Positions 45,701 through 46,130 of a stretch of DNA of 64,000 bases are shown here, piece after piece. The notes below the pieces were generated by a model. The model had not been told where the DNA came from. It saw only the letters and a list, made by a program, of their open reading frames with translations, and did not search any database. Made by a program: the position numbers and the translations under genes. Position 1 is the stretch's first letter. Every line of letters starts with the position of its first letter. Source of the DNA: Strongylocentrotus droebachiensis (taxonomy: Eukaryota > Echinodermata > Echinoidea > Camarodonta > Strongylocentrotidae); NCBI GenBank assembly GCA_035222895.1, contig JAVYIG010007185.1, forward strand, positions 41,851 through 105,850, read 5' to 3'.

Positions 45701-46130
45701 GTACTTTATAGAGTACCAAAGCTGTGACATCATAAAAATCTATTTTTAGAATTTCTCAATTTTGTCTTCATTTTCCAAAAGAGCATATTTAGGAACCAGA
45801 GCACTATTATTACACTGAGTTCCCATAGGACATATATTTATTCAGATGGTCATATCTCAGCCAATGCTTAATATAATTCAATTGGTTTTCAACATTCAGA
45901 TGTTATTTTTGATGCTCTTTAAGAAAATGAAGAAAAAATTGAGAAATTCTAAAAATGTATTTTGTTTATGACGTCACACTTCACCACTCTATAAAGTGAT
46001 GTGCATATGGATGTTACATGTATGTTTGGGGCTTGACCTTTCAATGTTTCGTTAGCTCTAAGTTAAAAGGAACACGTCCCTTAGATTTACCTGGTGCGTC
46101 TATCGCCACAGAGTCCTGCAGAGTGCAAAT
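904..46130 (-). CDS. Multi-exon FN3-repeat receptor gene, probable R3-type receptor tyrosine phosphatase ectodomain (partial)
   Basis: Seen: 23 well-supported exons and one tentative exon read on the minus strand, each with an AG acceptor and a GT donor (mostly GTAAGT or GTGAGT). They join in one frame. Twenty exons each encode one FN3 domain of 85-100 residues. A further FN3 domain is split over three exons, followed by a membrane-proximal exon. The domains show the usual FN3 landmarks: a B-strand Trp, a C-strand Tyr or Phe, and an L-x-P-G-x-x-Y turn. Known: phase-1 symmetric FN3 exons and a final NG-x-x-x-x-(F/Y)AVI(I/V)-type segment are typical of PTPRB/PTPRJ/PTPRO/Ptp10D receptors. Inferred: a cell-surface receptor phosphatase whose transmembrane and catalytic exons lie left of base 1. 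It could instead be another FN3 receptor or adhesion protein. The start codon and signal peptide were not found. Introns run from about 0.3 to 8.5 kb and are full of repeats. Confidence 0.7.
1141..1457. mobile_element. Fold-back MITE with ~75-base terminal inverted repeats
   Basis: The left end cagggggg.tgttccacaaag and the right end ctttgtgaaacacccccctg are inverted copies. The match continues inward through aagttggacttaa and attatggaaagcc for about 75 bases. The interior is AT-rich and has no reading frame. It sits in the intron between the exons at 904 and 2874. Target duplication cannot be defined beyond 'at'. Confidence 0.72.
1620..1792 (+). repeat. Direct duplication, ~60-base unit, 111-base period
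   Basis: Two near-identical copies start tggaacaattctacatgtga at 1620 and 1731. Both continue through ccactcagccagtttgcag and ctgtttctacatacagta. Only a few positions differ, so the duplication is recent. It is non-coding and lies inside an intron. Confidence 0.85.
2874..2946 (-). CDS. FN3 domain 21, exon c (strand G and linker)
   Basis: This 73-base exon has acceptor ttctccag (phase 0) and donor GTACGT (phase 1). It encodes IIAVNDGEYESD, then VYTEPVETPQE. AVNDG-x-x-S plus PVET is the typical end of an FN3 domain. It joins in frame to the exon at 904-1056 through a GAG codon. Confidence 0.8.
3243..3440 (+). mobile_element. SINE-like repeat
   Basis: A possible pol III B-box (gggtttgatcgc) is followed by a body with ttggacaaggtgttttgccc, acatttctctctctctaagc and gtacctggcaatgctgg. 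The same body order is seen, reverse-complemented, at 37950-38108 with clearer tRNA-like boxes. The family call rests on this internal comparison. Confidence 0.45.
3450..3545 (-). CDS. FN3 domain 21, exon b (strands D-F)
   Basis: This 96-base phase 0-0 exon has acceptor aacctgcag and donor GTGAGT. It encodes GNRNHESSDFYGGVALSVQF followed by VDLYPGFSYTFM. The L-x-PG-x-x-Y-x-F motif places it as strands E and F of the same FN3 domain as 4059-4189. The frame is continuous on both sides. Confidence 0.8.
3838..4048. repeat. ATT/ATC microsatellite
   Basis: Runs of gattat, attagt, tact and tcatta units sit between two exons of FN3 domain 21. Open frames through it are low-complexity only. Confidence 0.85.
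4059..4189 (-). CDS. FN3 domain 21, exon a (strands A-C)
   Basis: This 131-base exon has acceptor attttag (phase 1) and donor GTAAGT (phase 0). It encodes PSPVRNPQARAVDKNTITLT then YESPLEPNGDITGYRISFIG. The P-x-G-x-I-x-x-Y pattern in strand C is the classic FN3 form found in receptor tyrosine phosphatases. Unlike the upstream domains this one is split by introns, which is usual for old, conserved FN3 domains. Confidence 0.82.
4190..5194. other. Intron, no recognisable feature
   Basis: AT-rich intron between FN3 domains 20 and 21. I see no repeat ends, exon or conserved motif. Confidence 0.6.
5195..5458 (-). CDS. FN3 domain exon 20
   Basis: This 264-base phase 1-1 exon has acceptor tccaaccag and donor GTGAGT. 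It reads PATPSELSIVPGQRELNLV, WAYAGDADYFTITITPDDG, TDLIPGTTYDIAIITVSGD, and ITNTTRTLTD. It has no cysteine and looks like a canonical FN3 domain. It begins the stalk part that precedes the split membrane-proximal domain. Confidence 0.84.
5690..6443 (-). mobile_element. LINE reverse-transcriptase fragment split by a palindromic array
   Basis: On the minus strand 6443-6250 reads RTERAMIQKMCGVKLSDRR then ELMERFGLEETVVEVVKR. This is the post-catalytic C-terminal segment common in echinoderm and other invertebrate RTE/CR1-like LINEs. On the far side of the array, about 5870-5750, the minus strand reads EDDEHVERSWDLEVDG, the segment that normally follows a few residues later. The fragment is thus one LINE relic interrupted by 5876-6236. 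The rest of the LINE is missing. Confidence 0.6.
5876..6236. repeat. Palindromic array of ggacaactaccccc units
   Basis: Units of 14-17 bases (ggacaactaccccctag and variants) run left to right until about 6060. They then continue as their reverse complement (ggtagttgtcc). The unit variants match in mirrored order: ataaccaccccc, aaccacgctctaa and gacgactacccc on the left have counterparts at the matching distance on the right. The whole is therefore an imperfect palindrome with ~180-base arms, not two unrelated arrays. It contains a C20 run. Confidence 0.8.
6475..6774 (-). CDS. FN3 domain exon 19
   Basis: This 300-base phase 1-1 exon has acceptor ttttttgcag and donor GTAATT. It reads PASVESIAVTQYATTTVDV, QWNLMQCSDCVYNYFLLTF, VSGLTEGKSYSFTVVSVSG, and a longer charged tail KNSEEKSVDQRT. 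The usual Cys pair is absent; instead there is C-S-D-C before strand C. It is single-copy in this window. Confidence 0.84.
6775..7430. other. Intron, no clear feature
   Basis: Intron between domains 18 and 19. Only AT-rich unique-looking sequence is seen. Confidence 0.55.
7431..7712 (-). CDS. FN3 domain exon 18 (cassette 2, type E)
   Basis: This 282-base phase 1-1 exon has acceptor catacatgtag and the weaker donor GTTTGT. It reads PLGVDLEEEPSTLTSVNAS, WMRQEDTVESYSIECSHG, ACVNLTGPGATYSMTVYSEV, and LINLVA. It is the sibling of exon 13 and the last domain with the shared Cys pair. A long ATT/ATG microsatellite starts right behind its acceptor. Confidence 0.84.
7720..7870. repeat. AAT/ATG microsatellite
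   Basis: Mixed aat, atg and aac triplets run directly upstream (gene sense) of the acceptor of FN3 exon 18. Open frames across it (poly-Asn, poly-Ile) are artefacts. Confidence 0.9.
8014..8289 (-). CDS. FN3 domain exon 17 (cassette 2, type D)
   Basis: This 276-base phase 1-1 exon has acceptor ttaaaatag and donor GTAAGT. It reads PEAVELSEGESNITAISATW, VVDTFNITCSNGTASPASI, and AYCVGLPRSGEQYDLSVV. It is the sibling of exon 12. NIT and NGT are sequons. Confidence 0.87.
8290..8870. other. Intron, no clear feature
   Basis: Intron between domains 16 and 17. It has a C10 run at about 8600 and no recognisable repeat ends. Confidence 0.55.
8871..9128 (-). CDS. FN3 domain exon 16 (cassette 2, single type C)
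   Basis: This 258-base phase 1-1 exon has acceptor tatttgcag and donor GTAAGT. It reads PEAVTLNEESDMVTTTTITA, WTIPNGIVEYYEVSCSDG, FCDSLPIPGDDYNISV, and TDTITITA. It is the only C-type domain in the second cassette, against four in the first. It is shorter than the others by three residues in the C'-E loop. Confidence 0.87.
9129..9895. other. Intron, no clear feature
   Basis: AT-rich intron downstream (plus coordinates) of FN3 exon 16. I see no exon or repeat termini. Confidence 0.5.
9896..10105 (-). mobile_element. Partial copy of the AGGTAAAGACCAGTT MITE
   Basis: It aligns with the complete element at 18948-19334 through cacgtgttcg/cacgtgtcgc, cccatatacat, tttctgtgtacagtg, ttaccaagacttggccaaat and gatgatcaaccttttctg. 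One end is missing and the other is diverged (gaccagaactcaac). Confidence 0.65.
10251..10474. mobile_element. Short inverted-repeat element, ATTATTCATACC family (copy 2)
   Basis: The ends are catttaacaagtaaattatt at left and the inverted aataatttagtagttaaatg at right. The match continues inward as catac.ctt. It is 224 bases with no coding. Both flanks are tacatg/acatgta sequence, so the target duplication is ambiguous. Confidence 0.65.
10488..11146 (-). repeat. Three truncated tandem copies of the 3' end of FN3 exon 15 plus intron
   Basis: The unit beginning ggccatggtg occurs at about 10488, 10691, 10927 and, as the functional exon's own flank, 11147. The spacings are about 203, 236 and 220 bases. 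Each unit contains sequence matching the last FN3 strands (TSLSN.QRNSA.IVLTA) and flanking intron with ccatggttggtgcagtgcaa. The copy near 10735 keeps the GTAAGT donor; the other two have lost it. None has an acceptor or the front of a domain, so these are exon debris. Confidence 0.85.
11195..11452 (-). CDS. FN3 domain exon 15 (cassette 2, type B)
   Basis: This 258-base phase 1-1 exon has acceptor cacctctag and donor GTAAGT. It reads VPLSVALTAGVSTTSSVTA, FEVECSNGN, SCEDVDTPGDNYTMTVTSLS, and TQRNSATIVLTA. Three truncated tandem copies of its 3' end plus intron follow at 10488-11146. Confidence 0.87.
11453..12098. other. Intron, no clear feature
   Basis: Intron between domains 14 and 15. No repeat ends are recognised. 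Confidence 0.55.
12099..12374 (-). CDS. FN3 domain exon 14 (cassette 2, type A)
   Basis: This 276-base phase 1-1 exon has acceptor acatgcag and donor GTAAGT. It reads VPLSADLAAD start, MWPHPGGLVEVFEVDCSNG, VSCDGVWNPGDNYSMVV, and NSASIILTA. It is the type A sibling of exon 6 and opens the second cassette. The sequons NGT, NAT and NYS are visible. Confidence 0.87.
12855..13066. repeat. ATT/AGT microsatellite
   Basis: Low-complexity tat, atc, agtagt and gaagaa runs lie directly left of the 6-base-target transposon at 13074. Confidence 0.85.
13074..13446. mobile_element. MITE, AGAGCTGCCAACC-ended family (copy 1), 6-base target duplication
   Basis: The ends are gagagatgccaacctc and the inverted ggttggcatctctg. 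It is flanked by atttag on both sides (13068-13073 and 13447-13452). It is 373 bases and non-coding. Related ends bound the elements at 36687-37132 and 43810-44199, and one end bounds the truncated copy at 42479-42860. Confidence 0.78.
13479..13748 (-). CDS. FN3 domain exon 13 (cassette 1, type E)
   Basis: This 270-base phase 1-1 exon has acceptor tccatgtag and donor GTTAGT. Its sibling is exon 18 at 7431-7712. They share GVDL, SV(S/N)A(N/S)W, VESYSI(S/E)CS.G.A(S/T)P, TIEDT(S/N)Q, and YTMTVYS-type strands. It closes the upstream cassette. A transposon with a 6-base target duplication abuts its donor side at 13074-13446. Confidence 0.87.
13749..14737. other. Intron, no clear feature
   Basis: Intron between domains 12 and 13. 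I see no exon or repeat termini. Confidence 0.5.
14738..15013 (-). CDS. FN3 domain exon 12 (cassette 1, type D)
   Basis: This 276-base phase 1-1 exon has acceptor attaaaccag and donor GTAAGT. Its sibling is exon 17 at 8014-8289, the same length. They share LSEG(P/E)SN(N/I)TAISATWT, VVDTF(D/N)ITCS(D/N)GTASPA, YC(I/V)GLP, and YDLSVVAISN(G/E)KLSAV. The Cys pair is present. Confidence 0.88.
15014..15531. other. Intron, no clear feature
   Basis: AT-rich intron between domains 11 and 12. Confidence 0.5.
15532..15801 (-). CDS. FN3 domain exon 11 (cassette 1, type C copy 4)
   Basis: This 270-base phase 1-1 exon has acceptor tctttcag and donor GTAAGT. It reads PESVTLNEESAMVNTTTITA, WSMPSGTVEYYDVSCSNNG, and SCTGLSTPGDNYTISV. 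The SCSNNG insertion of one residue is shared with the inverted fragment at 15994-16143. That makes this exon or its direct ancestor the likely source of the fragment. Confidence 0.88.
15994..16143 (+). pseudogene. Inverted partial FN3 (type C) exon
   Basis: This plus-strand stretch, opposite to the gene, encodes VPEAVTLDEESDMVTTD, then IAASWTMPSGTVEYYYVSC, then SNNGVSSPDK, and ends in a stop. It matches the first half of C-type exons 10 and 11 closely, including the SNNG insertion seen only in exon 11. An AG precedes the VPEAV start, as at a normal acceptor. The second half of the domain and a donor are missing. It lies in the intron between exons 10 and 11, so it is a fragment left by a local inverted duplication, not a gene. 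Confidence 0.88.
16324..16590 (-). CDS. FN3 domain exon 10 (cassette 1, type C copy 3)
   Basis: This 267-base phase 1-1 exon has acceptor ttcttgcag and donor GTAAGT. It reads PEAVTLNEESNMVTATTITA, WTMPRGTVKSYEVSCSDG, and LRASCTELTNPGDNYTISV. It pairs best with exon 11, sharing VDPS.DLRASCT and SVISVSYGKRS. An inverted fragment of the same domain type lies in its downstream intron at 15994-16143. Confidence 0.88.
16907..17286. mobile_element. TTAA-target MITE, AGGTAATACAAAGTTTTGG ends
   Basis: Perfect 19-base terminal inverted repeats (aggtaatacaaagttttgg and its complement) are flanked by TTAA at 16903-16906 and 17287-17290. The element is 380 bases and non-coding. The duplicated intron near 19980-20010 shows the unoccupied target (aggtcaag-TTAA-gtcaatg). 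TTAA targets are typical of piggyBac and Kolobok DNA transposons; the autonomous partner is unknown. Confidence 0.9.
17291..18466. other. Intron, duplicated in part from the neighbouring intron
   Basis: The part after the MITE (ctgggctcc.atcaacatg.tcggggcc) matches 20065-20090. The part just left of exon 9 matches the part just left of exon 10. No other feature is seen. Confidence 0.55.
18467..18730 (-). CDS. FN3 domain exon 9 (cassette 1, type C copy 2)
   Basis: This 264-base phase 1-1 exon has acceptor ttcttgcag and donor GTAAGT. It reads PEAVNFNEESNMATTTTITA, WTKPNGIVDYYEVSCSDG, and GLNPGGNYTISVTSVSNGKD. Compared with exon 8 it has lost one codon in the E-F turn. The upstream intron next to its acceptor also resembles the one beside exon 10, so the duplication included flanking intron. 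Confidence 0.88.
18948..19334 (-). mobile_element. TTAA-target MITE, AGGTAAAGACCAGTTTTGG family, complete copy 1
   Basis: The ends are aggtatagaccagttttg and the inverted agaactggtctttacct, with TTAA at 18944-18947 and 19335-19338. It is 387 bases, exactly the length of the copy at 51506-51892, and the interiors align throughout in reverse orientation. It ends 25 bases from FN3 exon 8 without touching its donor. Confidence 0.9.
19360..19626 (-). CDS. FN3 domain exon 8 (cassette 1, type C copy 1)
   Basis: This 267-base phase 1-1 exon has acceptor ttcttgcag and donor GTAAGT. It reads PEAVTFNEESNMATTTTITA, WTMPNGIVDYYEVSCSKG, GLSTPGDNYTISV and TITITA. It is nearly identical to exon 9. Its last base is C where the siblings have T, so the junction codon becomes CTG rather than TTG, still Leu. 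A complete TTAA-target transposon ends 26 bases beyond the donor. Confidence 0.88.
19652..19843. mobile_element. Short fold-back element, CTCGTTCAGATATGA ends
   Basis: cctcgttcagatatgaagtg at left is inverted as catcatatctgaacgagc at right, with matching ggtaaa and gtttac inward. It is about 190 bases. A one-ended relative is at 1926-2010 (gctcgttcagatatgaagaa). Confidence 0.65.
19844..20975. other. Intron segment with the empty TTAA site
   Basis: This is the counterpart of the intron around 16800-17450 but lacks the 380-base MITE; TTAA 19991-19994 is the unoccupied site. Otherwise it is AT-rich, with no exon. Confidence 0.6.
20980..21245 (-). mobile_element. tRNA-derived SINE
   Basis: Read on the minus strand, gcgtcatcgtctagtgg gives an A-box-like start and gaggttcaagtcctgccg a B-box (GGTTCAAGTCC). 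The body then matches the SINE at 32812-33082 (ttggcaagacgttgatctac against ttggccagacattcatttac). The 3' end runs into AT-rich sequence. Confidence 0.7.
21259..21408. mobile_element. Fold-back MITE, GGGCCCGTTTCACAAA ends
   Basis: ggggcccgtttcacaaag at left is mirrored by ttttgtgaaacgggtccc at right, and aatgacaaatgac inward by gtcatttgtcact. It is about 150 bases. Confidence 0.72.
21598..21852 (-). CDS. FN3 domain exon 7 (cassette 1, type B)
   Basis: This 255-base phase 1-1 exon has acceptor cacctgtag and donor GTGAGT. Its sibling is exon 15 at 11195-11452. They share VPLSV start, SV(S/T)ATW, FEV(Q/E)CS(D/N)GN, DTPG(R/D)NYTMTVTSLSN and TQRNSA(S/T)IVLTA. The Cys pair is present, and N-Y-T in strand F is a sequon. 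Confidence 0.87.
21853..22444. other. Intron, no clear feature
   Basis: Intron between domains 6 and 7. Confidence 0.5.
22445..22717 (-). CDS. FN3 domain exon 6 (cassette 1, type A)
   Basis: This 273-base phase 1-1 exon has acceptor gaaattcag and donor GTAAGT. Its closest relative is exon 14 at 12099-12374. They share VPLSA(N/D)L, MWP(Y/H)PGG, FEVDCSNGTESNA, VSCDGV(L/W)NPGD(D/N)Y and NSASI(V/I)LTA. It opens the upstream copy of the five-domain cassette. Confidence 0.87.
22718..23400. other. Intron, no clear feature
   Basis: Left part of the intron between domains 5 and 6; AT-rich, no repeat termini found. Confidence 0.5.
23407..23620 (+). mobile_element. Partial copy of the AGGTAAAGACCAGTT MITE
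   Basis: It matches 51506-51892 through gaagataaagttgagc, tggtcaagtaattgcattgt, gttgatcatgtagcatatt, ggaatcatcaaa.tga.aagaaatt and tgcactgtacacagaaa. The far end is missing. Confidence 0.65.
23866..23908 (-). pseudogene. Duplicated 3' tail of FN3 exon 5
   Basis: On the minus strand it encodes RPAMVVYVVP followed by GTAAGT. This matches SPAMVVYIVA plus donor of exon 5, about 170 bases away. No front part or acceptor is present, so it is unlikely to be spliced as an exon. Confidence 0.75.
24041..24298 (-). CDS. FN3 domain exon 5
   Basis: This 258-base phase 1-1 exon has acceptor atctttag and donor GTAAGT. It reads PEGVTFGKS at the start, ITVTWDALDGADGFRVAC, then EVTCNGVTPGGNHSVSV and ESPAMVVYIVA. 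The cysteine pair is present. The last 40 or so bases and the donor are copied about 170 bases further into the following intron (23866-23908). Confidence 0.84.
24299..26436. other. Intron with transposon-terminus-like sequence
   Basis: No exon is seen. At 24929-25000, gccggcgtaaaggccgcag and gggtgcggcctatgg resemble both halves of the terminal repeat of the 26439-29242 element. Motifs gtttcggacgttacac (25521) and gtttcggatgttacac (25897) recur inside that element, so part of this stretch is probably a related, decayed element. Confidence 0.55.
26439..29242. mobile_element. 2.8 kb DNA transposon-like element with ~60-base terminal inverted repeats
   Basis: The left end ccgtatttgccggcgataag and the right end (its complement at 29223-29242) continue inward together: ggc.gcagc.ccgca, then cgcacccccaactttgacat. 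The outside bases are TA on both sides. The interior is AT-rich with no frame longer than about 80 codons and no recognisable transposase, so it is non-autonomous or decayed. Inside are repeated motifs gtaacgtccgaaac (27539, 27912, 28179, 28389, either strand) and tgtttacggaaaatg. Superfamily is not assigned; TA flanks would fit Tc1/mariner but prove nothing. Confidence 0.75.
29394..29669 (-). CDS. FN3 domain exon 4
   Basis: This 276-base phase 1-1 exon has acceptor tttgcgcag and donor GTAAGT. Landmarks are ITVQWDDP, FNVDCGADG, EATCNVSMAGDPYNITV and SVSGDKESP. It is a diverged single-copy domain with the Cys pair. A 5.4 kb repeat-rich intron lies upstream. The 2.8 kb inverted-repeat transposon ends only about 150 bases beyond its donor. 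Confidence 0.84.
30040..30365. repeat. TG-rich tract with poly-G run
   Basis: gtgtgtgag, gtgggtgtg and similar units, with a G20-type run at about 30190-30210. A gttcatgtgt-type unit recurs at 30161 and 30303, suggesting a short tandem duplication within it. Confidence 0.85.
30672..30708. repeat. (TA)n microsatellite
   Basis: An uninterrupted ta dinucleotide run of about 36 bases. Confidence 0.95.
31567..31967. mobile_element. TTAA-target MITE, AGGGATC ends (copy 1)
   Basis: The ends are agggatcgtttacaaatg and, inverted, gttaccggattcct, with TTAA at 31563-31566 and 31968-31971. It is 401 bases and aligns over its length with 41190-41568 (aatctgagat.cac, gtgataggtgtaatattg-like block, gagtgaccggttttacca, aatagactgtagtgttatga). 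Confidence 0.88.
31972..32800. other. Intron, no clear feature
   Basis: AT-rich intron between domains 3 and 4. I see nothing to annotate. Confidence 0.55.
32812..33082 (-). mobile_element. tRNA-derived SINE, clearest copy
   Basis: On the minus strand, ggtgtcgtggtcgagtggat is an A-box region and ggttcgagtcctgccgcagc contains a perfect-looking B-box. GTC lies where an Asp anticodon would sit (ggactGTCaatc). The body (ttggccagacattcatttac, ggtacctggcaggaattc, agcgctgtagtggctgcc) is shared with 20980-21245 and 46705-46850. Its 3' end is tattattag-like. It is not a functional tRNA gene, because the acceptor stem does not close. Confidence 0.78.
33083..35034. other. Intron, no clear feature
   Basis: AT-rich, with a G-rich run at about 34296-34318. 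Nothing else is recognised. Confidence 0.55.
35035..35301 (-). CDS. FN3 domain exon 3
   Basis: This 267-base phase 1-1 exon has acceptor gttttgtag and donor GTAAGT. It contains VATWNHPEGEIDSFQVFC and YEVSCESLPIAGTGYKFSV, so both cysteines of the pair are present. Sequons are NSS, NDT, NIT and NVT, which suggests heavy glycosylation. The domain is diverged from all its siblings and is not part of the recent duplications. Confidence 0.84.
35302..35980. other. Intron, no clear feature
   Basis: Intron between domains 2 and 3; a G-rich run at about 35670-35690. Confidence 0.55.
35981..36256 (-). CDS. FN3 domain exon 2
   Basis: This 276-base phase 1-1 exon has acceptor ttctgcag and donor GTAAGT. 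It starts PSPVLNLAESG, has AQWNRP in strand B, and YIVSCSDG then ASCVGL carry the cysteine pair that recurs in the next sixteen domains. NGS and NDT are potential glycosylation sites. It ends in the TITITA strand shared with the C-type exons downstream. Confidence 0.85.
36360..36640. repeat. ATT/ATC microsatellite with ~60-base internal duplication
   Basis: tattattatcatgaatattg followed by ctattattatcattctcatc occurs twice (about 36505 and 36560), so part of the tract is duplicated as a larger unit. Confidence 0.85.
36687..37132. mobile_element. MITE, CAGAGCTGCCAACC family (copy 2)
   Basis: The ends are cagagctgccaacctcc and the inverted tagttggcagctctg, flanked by tttagg on both sides (36681-36686 and 37133-37138). 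It is 446 bases. Internal caaaatcagtaatttgggga and gacgcatgcgcacatgatt recur at 42479-42860. Confidence 0.85.
37329..37583 (-). CDS. FN3 domain exon 1
   Basis: This 255-base phase 1-1 exon has acceptor gtaaag and donor GTAAGT. It encodes a plain FN3 domain: IVSVENEG start, LKVTWTPS with the B-strand Trp, GYVVTW in strand C, and ALTPGTLYNVTV in strands E-F. It has no cysteine, unlike exons 2-18, and looks closer to the canonical FN3 consensus. An N-V-T sequon sits in strand F. It is the most N-terminal domain I can place. Confidence 0.82.
37584..37945. other. Intron, no clear feature
   Basis: Right-hand flank of FN3 exon 1; AT-rich. Confidence 0.5.
37950..38108 (-). mobile_element. tRNA-derived SINE, second type
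   Basis: On the minus strand gtgttgtcgagtggtttaat is A-box-like and ctgggttcaagtctcggca is B-box-like (GGTTCAAGTCT), with Ser/Leu-tRNA-like spacing. The body cttgagcatggcattttatc and acacccaggtgttaattggg resembles 3243-3440. Confidence 0.65.
38275..38618. mobile_element. Probable MITE, GTTTACAC ends
   Basis: gctgcgtttacactgcaacc at left and gggatgtgtaaatgggcc at right are imperfect inverted copies. Internal gcagtgtaaatgcaac and tgtagtgtaaatggtg repeat the same motif. Confidence 0.5.
39072..39130. repeat. Short hairpin, GGGGGATCCAC arms
   Basis: ggggggatccactaaaaagc and its partial inverse gtttgtggatcccccag lie 45 bases apart. Its meaning is unknown. Confidence 0.5.
39520..40012. mobile_element. 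Fold-back element with ~150-base arms
   Basis: taggcgtgtctgcactatct at left equals the complement of the right end. The arms continue through cgagattgccaaatatccag, gcgtcttcattagaccgaag, attagctggatagttggtcg and atatcccaagatatctcgg. It is about 493 bases with no coding. A related element is at 55578-55898. Confidence 0.88.
40435..40745. repeat. ATT/ATC microsatellite
   Basis: About 300 bases of attatt, atcatt and accatt units. Long poly-Ile frames here are artefacts. Confidence 0.9.
41190..41568. mobile_element. TTAA-target MITE, AGGGATC ends (copy 2)
   Basis: The ends are agggatcgtttaacaatg and the inverted aaagttaccggatccct, with TTAA at 41186-41189 and 41569-41572. It is 379 bases and a sibling of 31567-31967 in the same orientation, lacking about 20 bases around the ttttaccatat segment. 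Confidence 0.88.
42479..42860. mobile_element. MITE, CAGAGCTGCCAACC family (copy 3, left end lost)
   Basis: It starts within the element at aacagaaaatcagtaatcac and runs to tactagttggcagctctg. It matches 36687-37132 closely except for an internal loss near the atactgcacagcact segment. Confidence 0.8.
42865..43805. other. Intron or intergenic sequence, no clear feature
   Basis: A weak relative of the AGGTAAAGACCAGTT MITE may start near 43145 (tctggagctctggtatggga). Nothing else is seen. Confidence 0.45.
43810..44199. mobile_element. MITE, CAGAGCTGCCAACC family (copy 4, different interior)
   Basis: cagagctgccaaccttgtg at left and the inverted atggttggcagctctg at right; flanks ctatag and ctataa fit a 6-base target duplication with one change. 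The interior differs from the 36.7 kb copy, so only the ends are shared. Confidence 0.78.
44626..44848. mobile_element. Short inverted-repeat element, ATTATTCATACC family (copy 3)
   Basis: ttaactagattatttgtacc at left and the inverted gttgtgaataattgagttg at right; the interior shares accaagttttgta with copy 2 and cagtccacctttcattcttg with the 54.5 kb flank. Confidence 0.55.
45179..45319. mobile_element. Fold-back MITE, CAGGGTCCTG ends
   Basis: cagggccctgttataataat at left mirrors gttttatgaaacaggaccctg at right, with ttataacg/aaagtcgt inward. It is about 140 bases. Confidence 0.65.
46091..46130 (-). CDS. Candidate 40-base exon upstream of the first FN3 exon
   Basis: On the minus strand, acceptor gatttacag precedes 13 codons (ICTLQDSVAIDAP) plus one base, and donor GTAAAT follows. 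The phase-1 end supplies the G of a GCT Ala codon completed by the FN3 exon ending at 37583, so the frame holds across an 8.5 kb intron. The acceptor side is phase 0, as might follow a signal-peptide exon. No such exon was recognised further right. So short an exon could be a chance match. Confidence 0.4.

Larger units (their letters stand above)
44200..46090. other. Intron with small repeats
   Basis: Apart from the two elements listed inside it, no exon or regulatory signal is recognised. Confidence 0.5.
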
